A stretch of 18,716 nt of DNA. Source: Candidatus Puniceispirillum sp. GTDB lineage: Bacteria > Pseudomonadota > Alphaproteobacteria > Puniceispirillales > Puniceispirillaceae. The position numbers and the translations under genes were made by a program. The stretch lies in contig JADHLR010000015.1 of assembly GCA_016780525.1 (NCBI GenBank), positions 1 to 18,716 on the forward strand, in the 5' to 3' direction. The notes below the pieces were generated by a model, which saw nothing but the letters and a program-made list of their open reading frames with translations, was not told the origin of the DNA and did no database searches. Shown piece by piece: positions 7,184 to 15,245 of this stretch; position 1 is the first letter of the stretch, and every line of letters starts with the position of its first letter.

Positions 7184-8413
7184 CTAAATGGCTTTTGATG
7201 CACGCAGCTTGTCTATATCGCTGTCGCTGTAACCAAGTGATTTCAAGATGTTATCAGCATCGCCACCAGCCAATGGCGGTGGTGCTGCGATCTGGCTGGG
7301 TGTGCGACTCATGTTGATCGGCTGCCCAACAAGCTTGGTGTCGCCACGCTCATGGCTGGTAACTGGCTGCACCAAACCCAAATGCTGGATTTGCGGGCTT
7401 TCAAAAACCTGGCCAATATCATTAATGTCACCAGCCGGCACACCTGCCAGATTTAAATTTGAAACCCAATAGGCCGAAGTTTGTGTCTTGGTAATTTTTT
7501 CAATCTCAGCATTCAGAATGTCACGATTCTTTGACCGCGCTTCATTTACCGAGAAACGTTCATCATCGCACCATTCAGGTTTCTCCAGCGTTTCAGCAAG
7601 CCGTTGCCAGATGAGTTCACCCGCAACAGCCATGTTAATATATCCGTCTCTTGTCTTGAAAACCCCGGTGGGAATCGATGTTGGATGATTATTTCCAGCC
7701 TGTTTCGGCACTTCACCATCCATCAGATATCGTGCGGCCTGAAAATCCAGCATAAAGGCCTGTGCTTGTAGCAAAGAGGTTTGCACCCATTGCCCCTTGC
7801 CGGATTTCACCCGTTCCAGCAAAGCGATGAACACGGCTTGCGCGGCAAACAGACCGGCGCATAAATCAGCGATTGGGATGCCAACGCGCATTGGGCCTTG
7901 TCCGGGTTCACCGGTAATCGACATTAACCCCCCCATGCCTTGCGCGATCTGGTCAAAACCGGGTCTGTCGGCCAGCGGCCCATCCTGTCCAAAACCAGAA
8001 ATAGATGCATAGACAAGCCCTGGATTGTGCTTTGCCAGACTGTCATAATCAATGCCGAGCCGGTGTTTGACGTCGGGCCGGAAATTCTCAACGATCACGT
8101 CAGCTTTTTGCGCCAGCTCCATGAATATTTTTTTGCCTTCGTCAGATTTAAGATTGAGCGTAAGGCTGCGTTTATTGCGGTGCAGATTCTGAAAATCCGG
8201 CCCGGCCCGGGGCCCGCCCATCTGTGACTTGTCACTCGGTGCCTCAATCTTGATGACATCTGCACCCCAATCTGCAAGTTGACGCACACAAGTTGGCCCG
8301 GATCTAACTCTGGTGAGATCAAGAACCAGATAGTCACTCAGCGCGGTGCTTGCCGGCGGGGTGCGTTCACCACATCGGCCAAGGTTATTATCGCTATCGT
8401 TACGAGGGCTCAT
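7184..8413 (-). CDS. CaiB/BaiF-type (family III) CoA-transferase
   Basis: This 409-residue protein has the length and motifs of family III CoA-transferases, which move CoA between carboxylic acids by way of an aspartyl-CoA intermediate. The N-terminal core reads LVLDLTRVRSGPTCVRQLADWGADVIKIE (about 29-57). HRNKRSLTLNLK and ENFRPDVKHRLGIDY follow, and then the ISGFGQDGP segment. The probable catalytic nucleophile is Asp183 in RVGIPIADLCAG, aligned with the conserved aspartate of formyl-CoA transferase. The first 25 residues or so are extra and polar, but AGGAGA just upstream of the ATG at 8413 supports the long start. The gene is divergent from galD across a 238-bp regulatory region and precedes tctC by 241 bp. 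It would activate an imported or intermediate acid to a thioester for the crotonase-fold protein. The acids involved are unknown. Confidence 0.93.
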   Translation of the reverse strand: MSPRNDSDNNLGRCGERTPPASTALSDYLVLDLTRVRSGPTCVRQLADWGADVIKIEAPSDKSQMGGPRAGPDFQNLHRNKRSLTLNLKSDEGKKIFMELAQKADVIVENFRPDVKHRLGIDYDSLAKHNPGLVYASISGFGQDGPLADRPGFDQIAQGMGGLMSITGEPGQGPMRVGIPIADLCAGLFAAQAVFIALLERVKSGKGQWVQTSLLQAQAFMLDFQAARYLMDGEVPKQAGNNHPTSIPTGVFKTRDGYINMAVAGELIWQRLAETLEKPEWCDDERFSVNEARSKNRDILNAEIEKITKTQTSAYWVSNLNLAGVPAGDINDIGQVFESPQIQHLGLVQPVTSHERGDTKLVGQPINMSRTPSQIAAPPPLAGGDADNILKSLGYSDSDIDKLRASKAI

Positions 8414-8549
8414 TGAATTCTCCTGAAATAGATCATGGCCGGAAATATATTATGGCTGGAATAGGCCTCGGCGGCCATTGCCACAAGGAAATTGAACACC
8501 AACCTAGCATATCAATAAATGGTGATGAAAGAGGCTTAGAAATTAAAAT

Positions 8550-8597
8550 TTGTTGTTGAGGGTCGCAAGGATTGTTGCTTTGTTGGAAAAATTGTTG
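8550..8597. promoter_or_regulatory. Divergent control region with clustered TTGTTG motifs
   Basis: Between the divergent CoA-transferase and galD starts (8414-8651), TTGTTG occurs at 8550, 8572, 8580 and 8592, the first within a TTGTTGTTG run. No matching palindrome or consensus promoter is evident. Both divergent transcripts must start within or near this region, so repeated motifs here could be binding sites for a shared regulator, or simply biased sequence. Confidence 0.3.
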
Positions 8598-8651
8598 TGC
8601 GATGTGATGCCGGCTTGGGGCAAATGGGCATGCAGCGAATAAGGGTGAAAA

Positions 8652-9746
8652 ATGCAAACAGCGATTCCATTTCTTTTCATGCGAGGCGGCTCGTCACGGG
8701 GGCCATTTTTTCAACTTAAAGACGTACCCGCAGACCGCGATAAATTGAGTGAGGTTCTGATCGCGGCTGTTGGCTCGGGTCACCCCTTGAATATTGATGG
8801 TATTGGTGGTGGCAATTCGGTAACGACAAAGGTGGCGATTGTCTCGCCCTCGTCCGACGACTGGGCCGATATCGATTATCTTTTTGCGCAGGTCAGTGTG
8901 TCTGATCATCTTGTTGATTACAAACCGACCTGCGGCAATATGTTAACAGCCGTCGGGCCGGCAGCGATCGAAATGGGTCTGGTTGCTGTGTCTGCTCCCT
9001 ATACCGAGATTAAAATACGCGCGGTCAATACCGGCGCGCATGTTGTGGTGAAGGTGCGAACCGACAATGATCAGGTCATTTATGAGGGTGATTCGCAGAT
9101 CGATGGTGTGCCGGGCACCGCCGCACCCGTTGAGATGTGTTTTCTGAATGTTGCCGGATCGTCCACCGGATCATTTCTGCCAACCGGCAATCTGATCGAC
9201 AGCATTGACGGAATTGAGGTGACTTGTATGGATGTCGCCATGCCAATGGTCATCGCGCGGGCTGAGGATTTTGGCTTGAGCGGTCACGAGACAGCCGAGC
9301 AACTCGATACGGATCGGGCGTTTTTTGAACGGATGGAGCAGATCCGGCTCGCGGCAGCGGTGCAGATGGGCATGGGTGATTGTGCGCAATCTGTAACGCC
9401 AAAATTTGCATTGGTGGCGGCAGATGAGCGCATTAACCACATGACCGTACGTTATTTTGTGCCGTGGAAAACGCACCCCACGCTGGCTGTTACCGGCAGC
9501 CAGTGTCTTGCCAGCTGTGCATTGACACCGGGCACCGTGGCCTATCCATTGATGCAGTCGTCAGGCGCGACGCCGATCCATGTGATTTTGAACCACCCAA
9601 TGGGAAACATGGAGGTGATCACCGATTATCAGATACGCGACAATGAATTTATCCATCATTCAGCCGGGCTTGTCCGTACCGCAAGAAAACTGGCCGCAGG
9701 ACAGGTCTTTATACCCGGAAAAATCTGGGACGGAGATGCCGGGTGA
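8652..9746 (+). CDS. galD: 4-oxalomesaconate tautomerase, GalD-like (PrpF family)
   Basis: This 364-residue protein belongs to the PrpF family, which has the diaminopimelate-epimerase fold and moves double bonds or tautomerises carboxylated alkenes without cofactor. Clear segments are LFMRGGSSRGPFF (8-20), NIDGIGGGNSVTTKVAI (about 47-63), IDYLFAQVSV (74-83) and KPTCGNMLTAVGP with Cys94. IEVTCMDVAMPMV follows and LVRTARKLAAG lies near the end. The IDYLFAQV, CGN and EVTCMD blocks and the length closely match what I recall of Pseudomonas GalD, which converts keto to enol 4-oxalomesaconate in gallate catabolism. Other family members isomerise aconitates or methylitaconate, so a related tricarboxylate is possible. 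The galB-like start at the left edge favours the GalD reading. AAGGGTG lies upstream of the ATG. The stop overlaps the next start (GTGA at 9743-9746). Confidence 0.85.
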   Translation: MQTAIPFLFMRGGSSRGPFFQLKDVPADRDKLSEVLIAAVGSGHPLNIDGIGGGNSVTTKVAIVSPSSDDWADIDYLFAQVSVSDHLVDYKPTCGNMLTAVGPAAIEMGLVAVSAPYTEIKIRAVNTGAHVVVKVRTDNDQVIYEGDSQIDGVPGTAAPVEMCFLNVAGSSTGSFLPTGNLIDSIDGIEVTCMDVAMPMVIARAEDFGLSGHETAEQLDTDRAFFERMEQIRLAAAVQMGMGDCAQSVTPKFALVAADERINHMTVRYFVPWKTHPTLAVTGSQCLASCALTPGTVAYPLMQSSGATPIHVILNHPMGNMEVITDYQIRDNEFIHHSAGLVRTARKLAAGQVFIPGKIWDGDAG

Positions 9747-10732
9747 AACTTGCCATAATTGATGATTGGTCGGACGCGCTTCGGACATTGCCCTGTTTTG
9801 CCAAGCTGGATGGCTTGGATGTCGCGGTGTTTAACGACCATGTAGATGACCCAGCAGCACGCGCAGACCAGCTGGCCGCATTTGACGCGGTGATTTTGAT
9901 CCGCGAACGGTCGCGCATTACCCGCCGATTTCTCGAGGGCCTTCCAAATTTAAAACTGATCTCACAATTTGGCAAATATCCGCATATTGATATTGATGCT
10001 TGTTCGGATCACGGCGTTTTGGTGTGTTCCGGCAAACGGTCGCATGCACCATCGCATGCCGCCGCCGAACATAGTTGGGCGCTGATCATGAGCGCCATGA
10101 AAAATATACCGGGCCAGATGCAAAATCTGCAAAATGGCAAGTGGCAACAGGGCGTTGGAAAGGGTTTGTTTGGCCGGCGTCTCGGGCTTTATGGTTATGG
10201 GCGTATTGCCAAACGAGTGGCCGAATATGCCGAAACCTTTGGTATGCAGGTTGAATGGTGGGGGTCGGCTGATGGTCGCGCACGCGCGCAAGCTGATGGC
10301 CGCAGAATCGCCAAAGACCGTGCGGGTTTTTTTGCCGAAAATGATATTGTGTCGCTACATGTCAGGTTAACGCCCGAAACCCGCGGCATCATCACCGCGG
10401 CTGATCTTGCACAGATGAAACAGGATGCTTTGTTGGTCAATACGTCACGCAGTGCATTGCTTGGCCCGGACGTTCTGTTACAGGCACTTGATGCTGGCCG
10501 ACCCGGCGCAGCGGCAATTGATGTGTTTGACGAGGAACCTATTTTCTGGCGTGATGACAAACTGGCGTGCCACCGGCGGGTTATCGCAACACCCCATATT
10601 GGTTTTGTTACCGAAGAGGAATTGGAGATGCAGTTTTCCGAAGTGTTTGATCAAGTGGTCGCATGGTATAAAGGGGCGCCGATCAATATGGTGAACCCGG
10701 CGGTCTGGCAGCCCGTATCTGATGACGCGTAG
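9743..10732 (+). CDS. D-isomer-specific 2-hydroxyacid dehydrogenase
   Basis: This 329-residue protein has the usual length for NAD(P)-dependent D-2-hydroxyacid dehydrogenases, which interconvert a 2-oxo acid and its D-2-hydroxy acid. The Rossmann fingerprint is GLYGYGRIAKRVA, giving GxGxxA at 151-156 rather than the commoner GxGxxG. The expected catalytic trio is present: Arg236 in VNTSRSALL, Glu265 in DVFDEEP and His285 in TPHIGF. The start is a GTG at 9743 that overlaps the galD stop by 4 bp, so it is probably translated by coupling. The gene also overlaps the following quinone oxidoreductase start. The C-terminal half has the QMKQDALLVNTSR and ELEMQF features of phosphoglycerate-dehydrogenase-like enzymes. 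The substrate is unknown. From context it would act on a 2-oxo or hydroxy acid of the galD pathway. Confidence 0.92.
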   Translation: MKLAIIDDWSDALRTLPCFAKLDGLDVAVFNDHVDDPAARADQLAAFDAVILIRERSRITRRFLEGLPNLKLISQFGKYPHIDIDACSDHGVLVCSGKRSHAPSHAAAEHSWALIMSAMKNIPGQMQNLQNGKWQQGVGKGLFGRRLGLYGYGRIAKRVAEYAETFGMQVEWWGSADGRARAQADGRRIAKDRAGFFAENDIVSLHVRLTPETRGIITAADLAQMKQDALLVNTSRSALLGPDVLLQALDAGRPGAAAIDVFDEEPIFWRDDKLACHRRVIATPHIGFVTEEELEMQFSEVFDQVVAWYKGAPINMVNPAVWQPVSDDA

Positions 10733-11747
10733 CGTGCCCGAAGCTATGCCCGATACTATGCCTGATTCAATGAAAGTGATTATTGCATCACCGGTTGGCG
10801 GGCCTGAAACCCTGCAGCTGGCGACCCGCCCTTTGCCGCAGATGAAGTCAGAAGAGGTGCTGATAAAAGTCAGCGCCGCCGGGGTCAATGGTGCGGATAT
10901 GAAAGAGCGGCAGGGCAAATATCCGGTGCCGCCGGGCGCACCGGATATTATGGGTCTTGAGGTATCCGGGGAAATTGTCGCTGTGGGCCAGGGCTGTCGC
11001 AGATTCGCCGTTGGTGACCATGTGTGTGCGTTGCTGATTGGCGGCGGATATGCCGAATATGCTGTGGCTCCCGAGGGGCAATGCATGGCTGTTCCGAAAA
11101 ATGTTTCGCTGATTGAATCGGCGGGCATTCCTGAAATTTTTTGCACGGTTTGGGCCAATATGATCGATCGTTGCGCGCTACAGGCTGGCGAGACGGTTCT
11201 TATTCAGGGCGGCACCAGCGGTATCGGATATGCCGGGATAAAACTGGCAAAAGCGTTTCAGGCCACGGTGTTTGCAACCGCACGAACCGAAGAAAAATGC
11301 GCGGCAATGCGCCGCTTCGGCGCTGATCATGTGATCAATTACCGTGAACAAATATTTGATGAGGTCTGCCGCACCGAAACGGATGGGCGGGGGATTGATG
11401 TGATTGTTGATATCGTTGGCGGGGACTATCTGCCAAAAGAAGTGGCATTGCTGGCGCATGGCGGCCGACTGGTCATTATCAATCTGCCAGCTGGCAAAAT
11501 AGCAGAGGTGGATTTCGGACATGTTCACGCCAGACATCTGACGATCACCGGTTCACGCATGCGCCCGCGATCAATTGCCGATAAATCAAAAATATGCCGG
11601 GCATTGGAACAGCATGTGTGGCCGCTTTTTGAAACGGGCGAGATATGCACTGAAACCTGTGCTGTATTTCCGTTTTCGCAAGCCGCTGAGGCGCATCGGC
11701 TGATGGAATCAAGCAACCATATTGGCAAGATTATTCTGACGCCATAG
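10722..11747 (+). CDS. Zinc-independent quinone oxidoreductase, PIG3-type medium-chain dehydrogenase
   Basis: This 341-residue protein belongs to the medium-chain dehydrogenase/reductase superfamily. AAGVNGADMKERQGKYPVPPGAPDIMGLEVSGE-type sequence (about 52-84) is diagnostic of the PIG3 group of NADPH:quinone oxidoreductases. The nucleotide site is IQGGTSGIGYAGIKLAKA (161-178). The usual catalytic-zinc ligands are absent, as expected for quinone reductases. It probably reduces a quinone or an activated double bond with NADPH in the cytosol. The given start (ATG 10722) overlaps the dehydrogenase stop by 11 bp. Other in-frame ATGs lie at 10746, 10758 and 10770. Family members usually begin at a position like 10770 (MKVIIASP), so the first 16 residues may not be translated. 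None of the starts has a convincing Shine-Dalgarno. Confidence 0.9.
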   Translation: MTRSVPEAMPDTMPDSMKVIIASPVGGPETLQLATRPLPQMKSEEVLIKVSAAGVNGADMKERQGKYPVPPGAPDIMGLEVSGEIVAVGQGCRRFAVGDHVCALLIGGGYAEYAVAPEGQCMAVPKNVSLIESAGIPEIFCTVWANMIDRCALQAGETVLIQGGTSGIGYAGIKLAKAFQATVFATARTEEKCAAMRRFGADHVINYREQIFDEVCRTETDGRGIDVIVDIVGGDYLPKEVALLAHGGRLVIINLPAGKIAEVDFGHVHARHLTITGSRMRPRSIADKSKICRALEQHVWPLFETGEICTETCAVFPFSQAAEAHRLMESSNHIGKIILTP

Positions 11748-11785
11748 CGCCTTCATTTTTATCATCAAACGAGAGAGACAGTTTT

Positions 11786-12325
11786 ATGACACGGCTGAAG
11801 CCACTGGATACCGGTTTGATGACAGACCGGCAAAAACAGGTTTATGATGCCATTGTATCTGGCCCGCGCGGTCAGGTACGGGGGCCGTTGGCGGTCTGGT
11901 TGCATCGCCCGGAACTTGCCAGCAAGGCGCAAGAGCTTGGTCAATATTGCCGCTATGATTCGGCATTGCCGCCGCGCCTGTCAGAGCTGGCTATCCTGAC
12001 GACAGCGCGTATCTGGGATGCTGCATTTGAATGGCAGGCGCATGTGCCGCATGCGCTTGCTGGTGGCATCACGCCCGCGGTTATTGCATCTTTGGAAAGT
12101 GATGAAACGCCGCAATTCGACAAGACGGACGAAGCCGTCGTATATGCGTTTGCGCGCGAGCTCAATATGACGCGGGCAGTGAGCGATGAAACATTTGATC
12201 GCACGATTGCATGTCTTGGCGCTGACGCAACCGTTGATCTGGTCGGGGTGCTTGGATATTACGCGCTGATTTCGATGACCATCAAAGCCTTTGATTTGCC
12301 CGGGTTGCATGATGGTTCAGAATGA
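11786..12325 (+). CDS. Carboxymuconolactone decarboxylase-fold protein (AhpD-like)
   Basis: This 179-residue all-helical protein has the carboxymuconolactone decarboxylase (CMD) fold, PF02627. LPPRLSELAILTTARIWDAAFEWQAHVPHALAGGI (about 62-96, read in parts) carries the EWxxH...AxxAG pattern that marks the family. No CxxC thiol pair is present, so an AhpD-type peroxidase function is unlikely. The true PcaC decarboxylase acts in the ortho branch of protocatechuate breakdown and is usually shorter, around 130 residues. This longer form resembles uncharacterised proteins found in aromatic and lactone catabolic clusters. It lies 38 bp after the quinone oxidoreductase with a purine-rich GAGAGAGA upstream of the ATG, and overlaps the next gene. 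Hydrolysis or decarboxylation of a pathway intermediate is inference. Confidence 0.85.
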   Translation: MTRLKPLDTGLMTDRQKQVYDAIVSGPRGQVRGPLAVWLHRPELASKAQELGQYCRYDSALPPRLSELAILTTARIWDAAFEWQAHVPHALAGGITPAVIASLESDETPQFDKTDEAVVYAFARELNMTRAVSDETFDRTIACLGADATVDLVGVLGYYALISMTIKAFDLPGLHDGSE

Positions 12326-12863
12326 AAAAAATACCGGGCGCCGCCCGCTTGTAACTGAATCCCACACTGTTCCGTTGTGGGATTACACAATCGCGGTTTA
12401 TCGCAGATCAGGTGTCGCCGCGGCATGTCTGGAATTGCAACATAGCGCTCACATTGATGTGCCGTTGTTTTTTTGTGCCGGCTACGCATCACTGACAGGC
12501 AGGCGTTTCGACAAAACCGCGCTGGCGTGGTTATGCGATATCTGCACCCCATGGCAAAAAGACATTGTTCAACCGCTGCGACTGATTCGAACGCAATTGA
12601 AACAGGGTCATGAAATGATCAGCCGCACCACAACCGAGGCTTTCCGCACCGATATTAAATCAATGGAGCTTGGTGCTGAACGGATTCAAATTGATCTGAT
12701 GCAGGATCTGGTCACAGAATTACCGATGCAGCAAGCCGCCTGCAGCATTGACCAGCTTACCTCAGTCCTGACGATGGTTGTCGAGCGTTACAGTCAGGTG
12801 GCCGCAGATGCCCCCACATCATCAAAAATCAGTTTTTTGGCAGATCAGATGTATCATTATTAG
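12309..12863 (+). CDS. TIGR02444/DUF2390 family protein of unknown function
   Basis: This protein of about 184 residues opens its domain with LWDYTIAVYRRSGVAAACLELQ and continues with DVPLFFCAGYAS, the pattern of the TIGR02444/DUF2390 family of small helical proteins. A family member's function is not known to me. A possible TTG start at 12291 would add six residues. The tandem ATG codons at 12309 and 12312 are more natural and overlap the preceding CMD-fold gene by 14-17 bp. Three quarters of the protein is helical and fairly polar. In other proteobacteria this family is not tied to aromatic breakdown, so its place as last gene of this operon may be coincidental. Its 3' end overlaps the convergent ubiX gene by 35 bp. 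Confidence 0.75.
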   Translation: MMVQNEKNTGRRPLVTESHTVPLWDYTIAVYRRSGVAAACLELQHSAHIDVPLFFCAGYASLTGRRFDKTALAWLCDICTPWQKDIVQPLRLIRTQLKQGHEMISRTTTEAFRTDIKSMELGAERIQIDLMQDLVTELPMQQAACSIDQLTSVLTMVVERYSQVAADAPTSSKISFLADQMYHY

Positions 12864-13437
12864 ATTGTTTTGAAGATTTGCCAGTCCAGCGTTTCACAAG
12901 ATCAAGATCAAAATCGAACAAATCGAGGGCCCGACCAACCGATTGCGTGACAATATCGTCAATCGTTTCTGGCCGGGTGTAAAAGCCGGGTACCGGCGGC
13001 ATGATGATGGCGCCATTCTGCGTGGCCTCGGCCATTAAGCGGATATGGCCTGCATGCAAGGGCGTTTCACGTAACATCAAAACAACGCGCCGCCGTTCTT
13101 TAAGGCAGACATCAGCAGCGCGCGCTGTGAGCTCTCCATTAAAGCAGTTGGCGATACCGCTTAAGGTTTTTATCGAGCAGGGCGCAACCAACATGCCTTC
13201 GGTCTTAAAGGAACCAGATGAAATCGATGCGCCAATATCATCGTTGCTATGAACATAATCAGCCAGACTGCGCAGCTGTTCTCCGTTCAGATCAACCTCA
13301 GACAGCGCGGTACGATAAGCCGAGCGTGTGATGATCGCGTGGGTTTCAACATCGTCAATTTCAGCAAGGATTTGTAACGCGCGAATGCCATAAATGACAC
13401 CAGACGCGCCCGTTATAGCAATGATGATTCGCCGCAT
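12829..13437 (-). CDS. ubiX: Flavin prenyltransferase UbiX/Pad1
   Basis: This 202-residue protein is the usual length for UbiX, which joins a dimethylallyl group to FMN to make the prenylated FMN that UbiD-family enzymes need. The signature segments are AITGASGVIYGIRAL (7-21), SGSFKTEGMLVAPCSIKTLSGIA (about 74-96), LMLRETPLHAGHIRLM (120-135) and PPVPGFYTRP (147-156). The RETPL and PGFY segments supply residues of the FMN/prenyl-phosphate site. After about residue 165 a polar tail (KSSKQSNNDTSDLPKN) extends past the core. AAAGG lies about 7 nt before the ATG. It follows ubiD by 57 bp in the same direction, as expected for a dedicated cofactor supplier. Its last 35 bp overlap the oppositely oriented DUF2390 gene. 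Confidence 0.96.
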   Translation of the reverse strand: MRRIIIAITGASGVIYGIRALQILAEIDDVETHAIITRSAYRTALSEVDLNGEQLRSLADYVHSNDDIGASISSGSFKTEGMLVAPCSIKTLSGIANCFNGELTARAADVCLKERRRVVLMLRETPLHAGHIRLMAEATQNGAIIMPPVPGFYTRPETIDDIVTQSVGRALDLFDFDLDLVKRWTGKSSKQSNNDTSDLPKN

Positions 13438-13494
13438 ATTATGGCCTTTCTTGTTAGTAAGTTAATGACGATAGATGGATTGAAAAGCCGCAGG

Positions 13495-15141
13495 CTAAGT
13501 TGTCTCATCACCAGAGGCTTTCGAACCATCCGGATCGACCTTGGTCTCAGGCTTTAACCCCTCGACCGCAAGCTTGGCTGAGATACGCCCGTTTTCCAAA
13601 TATTCTCCAGCCGCGGCGCGCTGGCCAGCGGCGTCCCATATTTCGTGCCAGGCGCCCAAAGAATAGCCATGCCACGGGCTTTTTACGTTGAGTTTTGGCA
13701 GTCCAAGCTCTTGCCAGATTTCCATTGCCCGCTGCATATGTTGTTTCGCTGGCAGCGCCAATGGCGGCATTTGTGATTTCATTGTCGCGTCAATTAATAA
13801 AGATGAATCTTCTTCACCTCTATGCTCGCGTTTCGGCCCATGGCCCTGTCCGCGAAAATCAACGGTTTTTATGTCTTTAACGGGGTTGGAACGATACGAG
13901 ATCGCCCATAAAAGCGCATCAGCATTATCCACATCAATATCTTCATTCACCGCGATACATATTTTGCTACAATCCCCTTTAAAAAAGGCGGCATTATAGA
14001 GCGAACGCCAAATTTCTGTGTGCGGCATATTTTCTTCACAAGTCACCACAGTGACGCGCAGCAGTCCGGTAAGTGGCTCGTGCAAAGATACCTTTTTGAC
14101 GCCTTTAATGTTGCATTCATCCCGCAGATGTTTGAGGAATAGTGGCTCATAGGCAACCCGCTTTATCATGCTTGACTCGCTTGGGGCGACCTGGCTGATA
14201 TATGATGGCACGACGGCTTTTTTTCGCCGTGTTATTGCGGTTATACGCATTGGCATATTGTATTCTTCGAGCGCGATATGCCCGTGTGATTCGCCAAAAG
14301 GCCCCTCAGGTTCGACTTTTGTTGTGTCAATAAACCCCTCAATAATAATTTCAGCCTCTGCGGGAATGGTCAGATCAACTGTTTTGGCTTTTGTTACATG
14401 AATCGGTGCATTGGCAAGGCCGCCGGCAACGGTAAATTCATCGACGCCCAATGGCAGTTTTTGCGGGCCCATGAAGGCGACGATCGGTGGACAGCCCAGA
14501 ACAATGGCAACAGGCATTTCCTTGATGCCAAGCTCCTGATATTTCTGATAATGCTGGAAACCACCGGCACCACCAACACGTGTTGCCATGCGCACAACAA
14601 GCCGGTCGGGCGCTTTTAGCGCGCATCTGTATGTTCCCATATTTTGAACTGAAGTGTCTGGATCTTTTGTGATGACATTACCAGCGCTCAAGGTCGGCGC
14701 GCTGTCAAAGCCGGGGGTCGATACAGGGATTGGCAGCGCGTCAAGACCGCCGCCTTCTTTGGTCAGACTTTCCCCAGTCTCGACAATTTCATGGCACAGG
14801 GCGTTGTCGATGAATTTTGGCGGGATCGGGTTGCTGATCGCCTGTTCCCATTTCTGCTGGACGTCATCAATGGGGCAACACATGCCCACACTGTATATTT
14901 CACGATTAGCTGCCAGCCCGCCAACCAGAACGGGTGTCTCATATTTGCGGCCCCGGCCATCATGAATATTGGTAAAGAGAAATGCCTTGCGCTCAGACTC
15001 TTTCATGCCACCTTGAAATTGCCAGCGGACCAGCGGATGCATCTCACTGTCTTTATCAATCGGTATATCGACTTCTATAAGCAAATCACGTTCACGCAAG
15101 ATTGCAATATGTTGGTGGAGGTCGTGGTAGGGGCGGGTCAT
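13495..15141 (-). CDS. UbiD-family prenyl-FMN-dependent (de)carboxylase
   Basis: This protein of about 548 residues belongs to the UbiD family, which reversibly decarboxylates aromatic or unsaturated acids with prenylated FMN and Mn. The catalytic Arg-Glu-Glu set is present: Arg172 in TYRCALKAPDR, and Glu279 and Glu284 in EPEGPFGESHGH. Probable prFMN/Mn ligands are Asn167, His197 and Glu235. These positions nearly match the Fdc1 numbering I recall (R173, E277, E282; N168, H191, E233). I chose the ATG at 15141 over an upstream in-frame ATG at 15165 because GGAG lies 6 nt before it. With ubiX directly downstream it forms a decarboxylase operon. It is longer than E. coli UbiD (about 497) and lies among catabolic genes, so breakdown of an aromatic acid is more likely than ubiquinone synthesis. 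The substrate is unknown. Confidence 0.94.
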   Translation of the reverse strand: MTRPYHDLHQHIAILRERDLLIEVDIPIDKDSEMHPLVRWQFQGGMKESERKAFLFTNIHDGRGRKYETPVLVGGLAANREIYSVGMCCPIDDVQQKWEQAISNPIPPKFIDNALCHEIVETGESLTKEGGGLDALPIPVSTPGFDSAPTLSAGNVITKDPDTSVQNMGTYRCALKAPDRLVVRMATRVGGAGGFQHYQKYQELGIKEMPVAIVLGCPPIVAFMGPQKLPLGVDEFTVAGGLANAPIHVTKAKTVDLTIPAEAEIIIEGFIDTTKVEPEGPFGESHGHIALEEYNMPMRITAITRRKKAVVPSYISQVAPSESSMIKRVAYEPLFLKHLRDECNIKGVKKVSLHEPLTGLLRVTVVTCEENMPHTEIWRSLYNAAFFKGDCSKICIAVNEDIDVDNADALLWAISYRSNPVKDIKTVDFRGQGHGPKREHRGEEDSSLLIDATMKSQMPPLALPAKQHMQRAMEIWQELGLPKLNVKSPWHGYSLGAWHEIWDAAGQRAAAGEYLENGRISAKLAVEGLKPETKVDPDGSKASGDETT

Positions 15142-15193
15142 CGCTATCTCCGGTGATTTGATCAAAAGAACAAATCGAAATAAAATCCTGTAA

Positions 15194-15236
15194 ATTCATC
15201 TATCAATGATTGAAAGTATGTCTCAAATCGATGAAT
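15194..15236. promoter_or_regulatory. Nested palindromes upstream of ubiD
   Basis: TCAATGATTGA (15203-15213) is a perfect palindrome around a central G. It lies inside longer inverted arms, ATTCATC (15194-15200) and GATGAAT (15230-15236). The region is 53-95 bp before the ubiD start, where a promoter and operator would be expected. On the minus strand TTGAGA with TAGATG 18 bp later is a possible but weak promoter overlapping the palindrome. Confidence 0.4.
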
Positions 15237-15245
15237 AGGTGCAAG

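Noticed and set aside
10478..11158. A 226-codon minus-strand frame opposite the dehydrogenase and quinone oxidoreductase genes
   Set aside because: Both plus-strand genes have clear motifs. The antisense product is low-complexity and lacks a domain or ribosome site.
11786..12325. Calling the CMD-fold gene pcaC or an AhpD peroxidase
   Set aside because: It is longer than PcaC, lacks the CxxC pair of AhpD, and the ortho-cleavage genes that accompany pcaC are absent.
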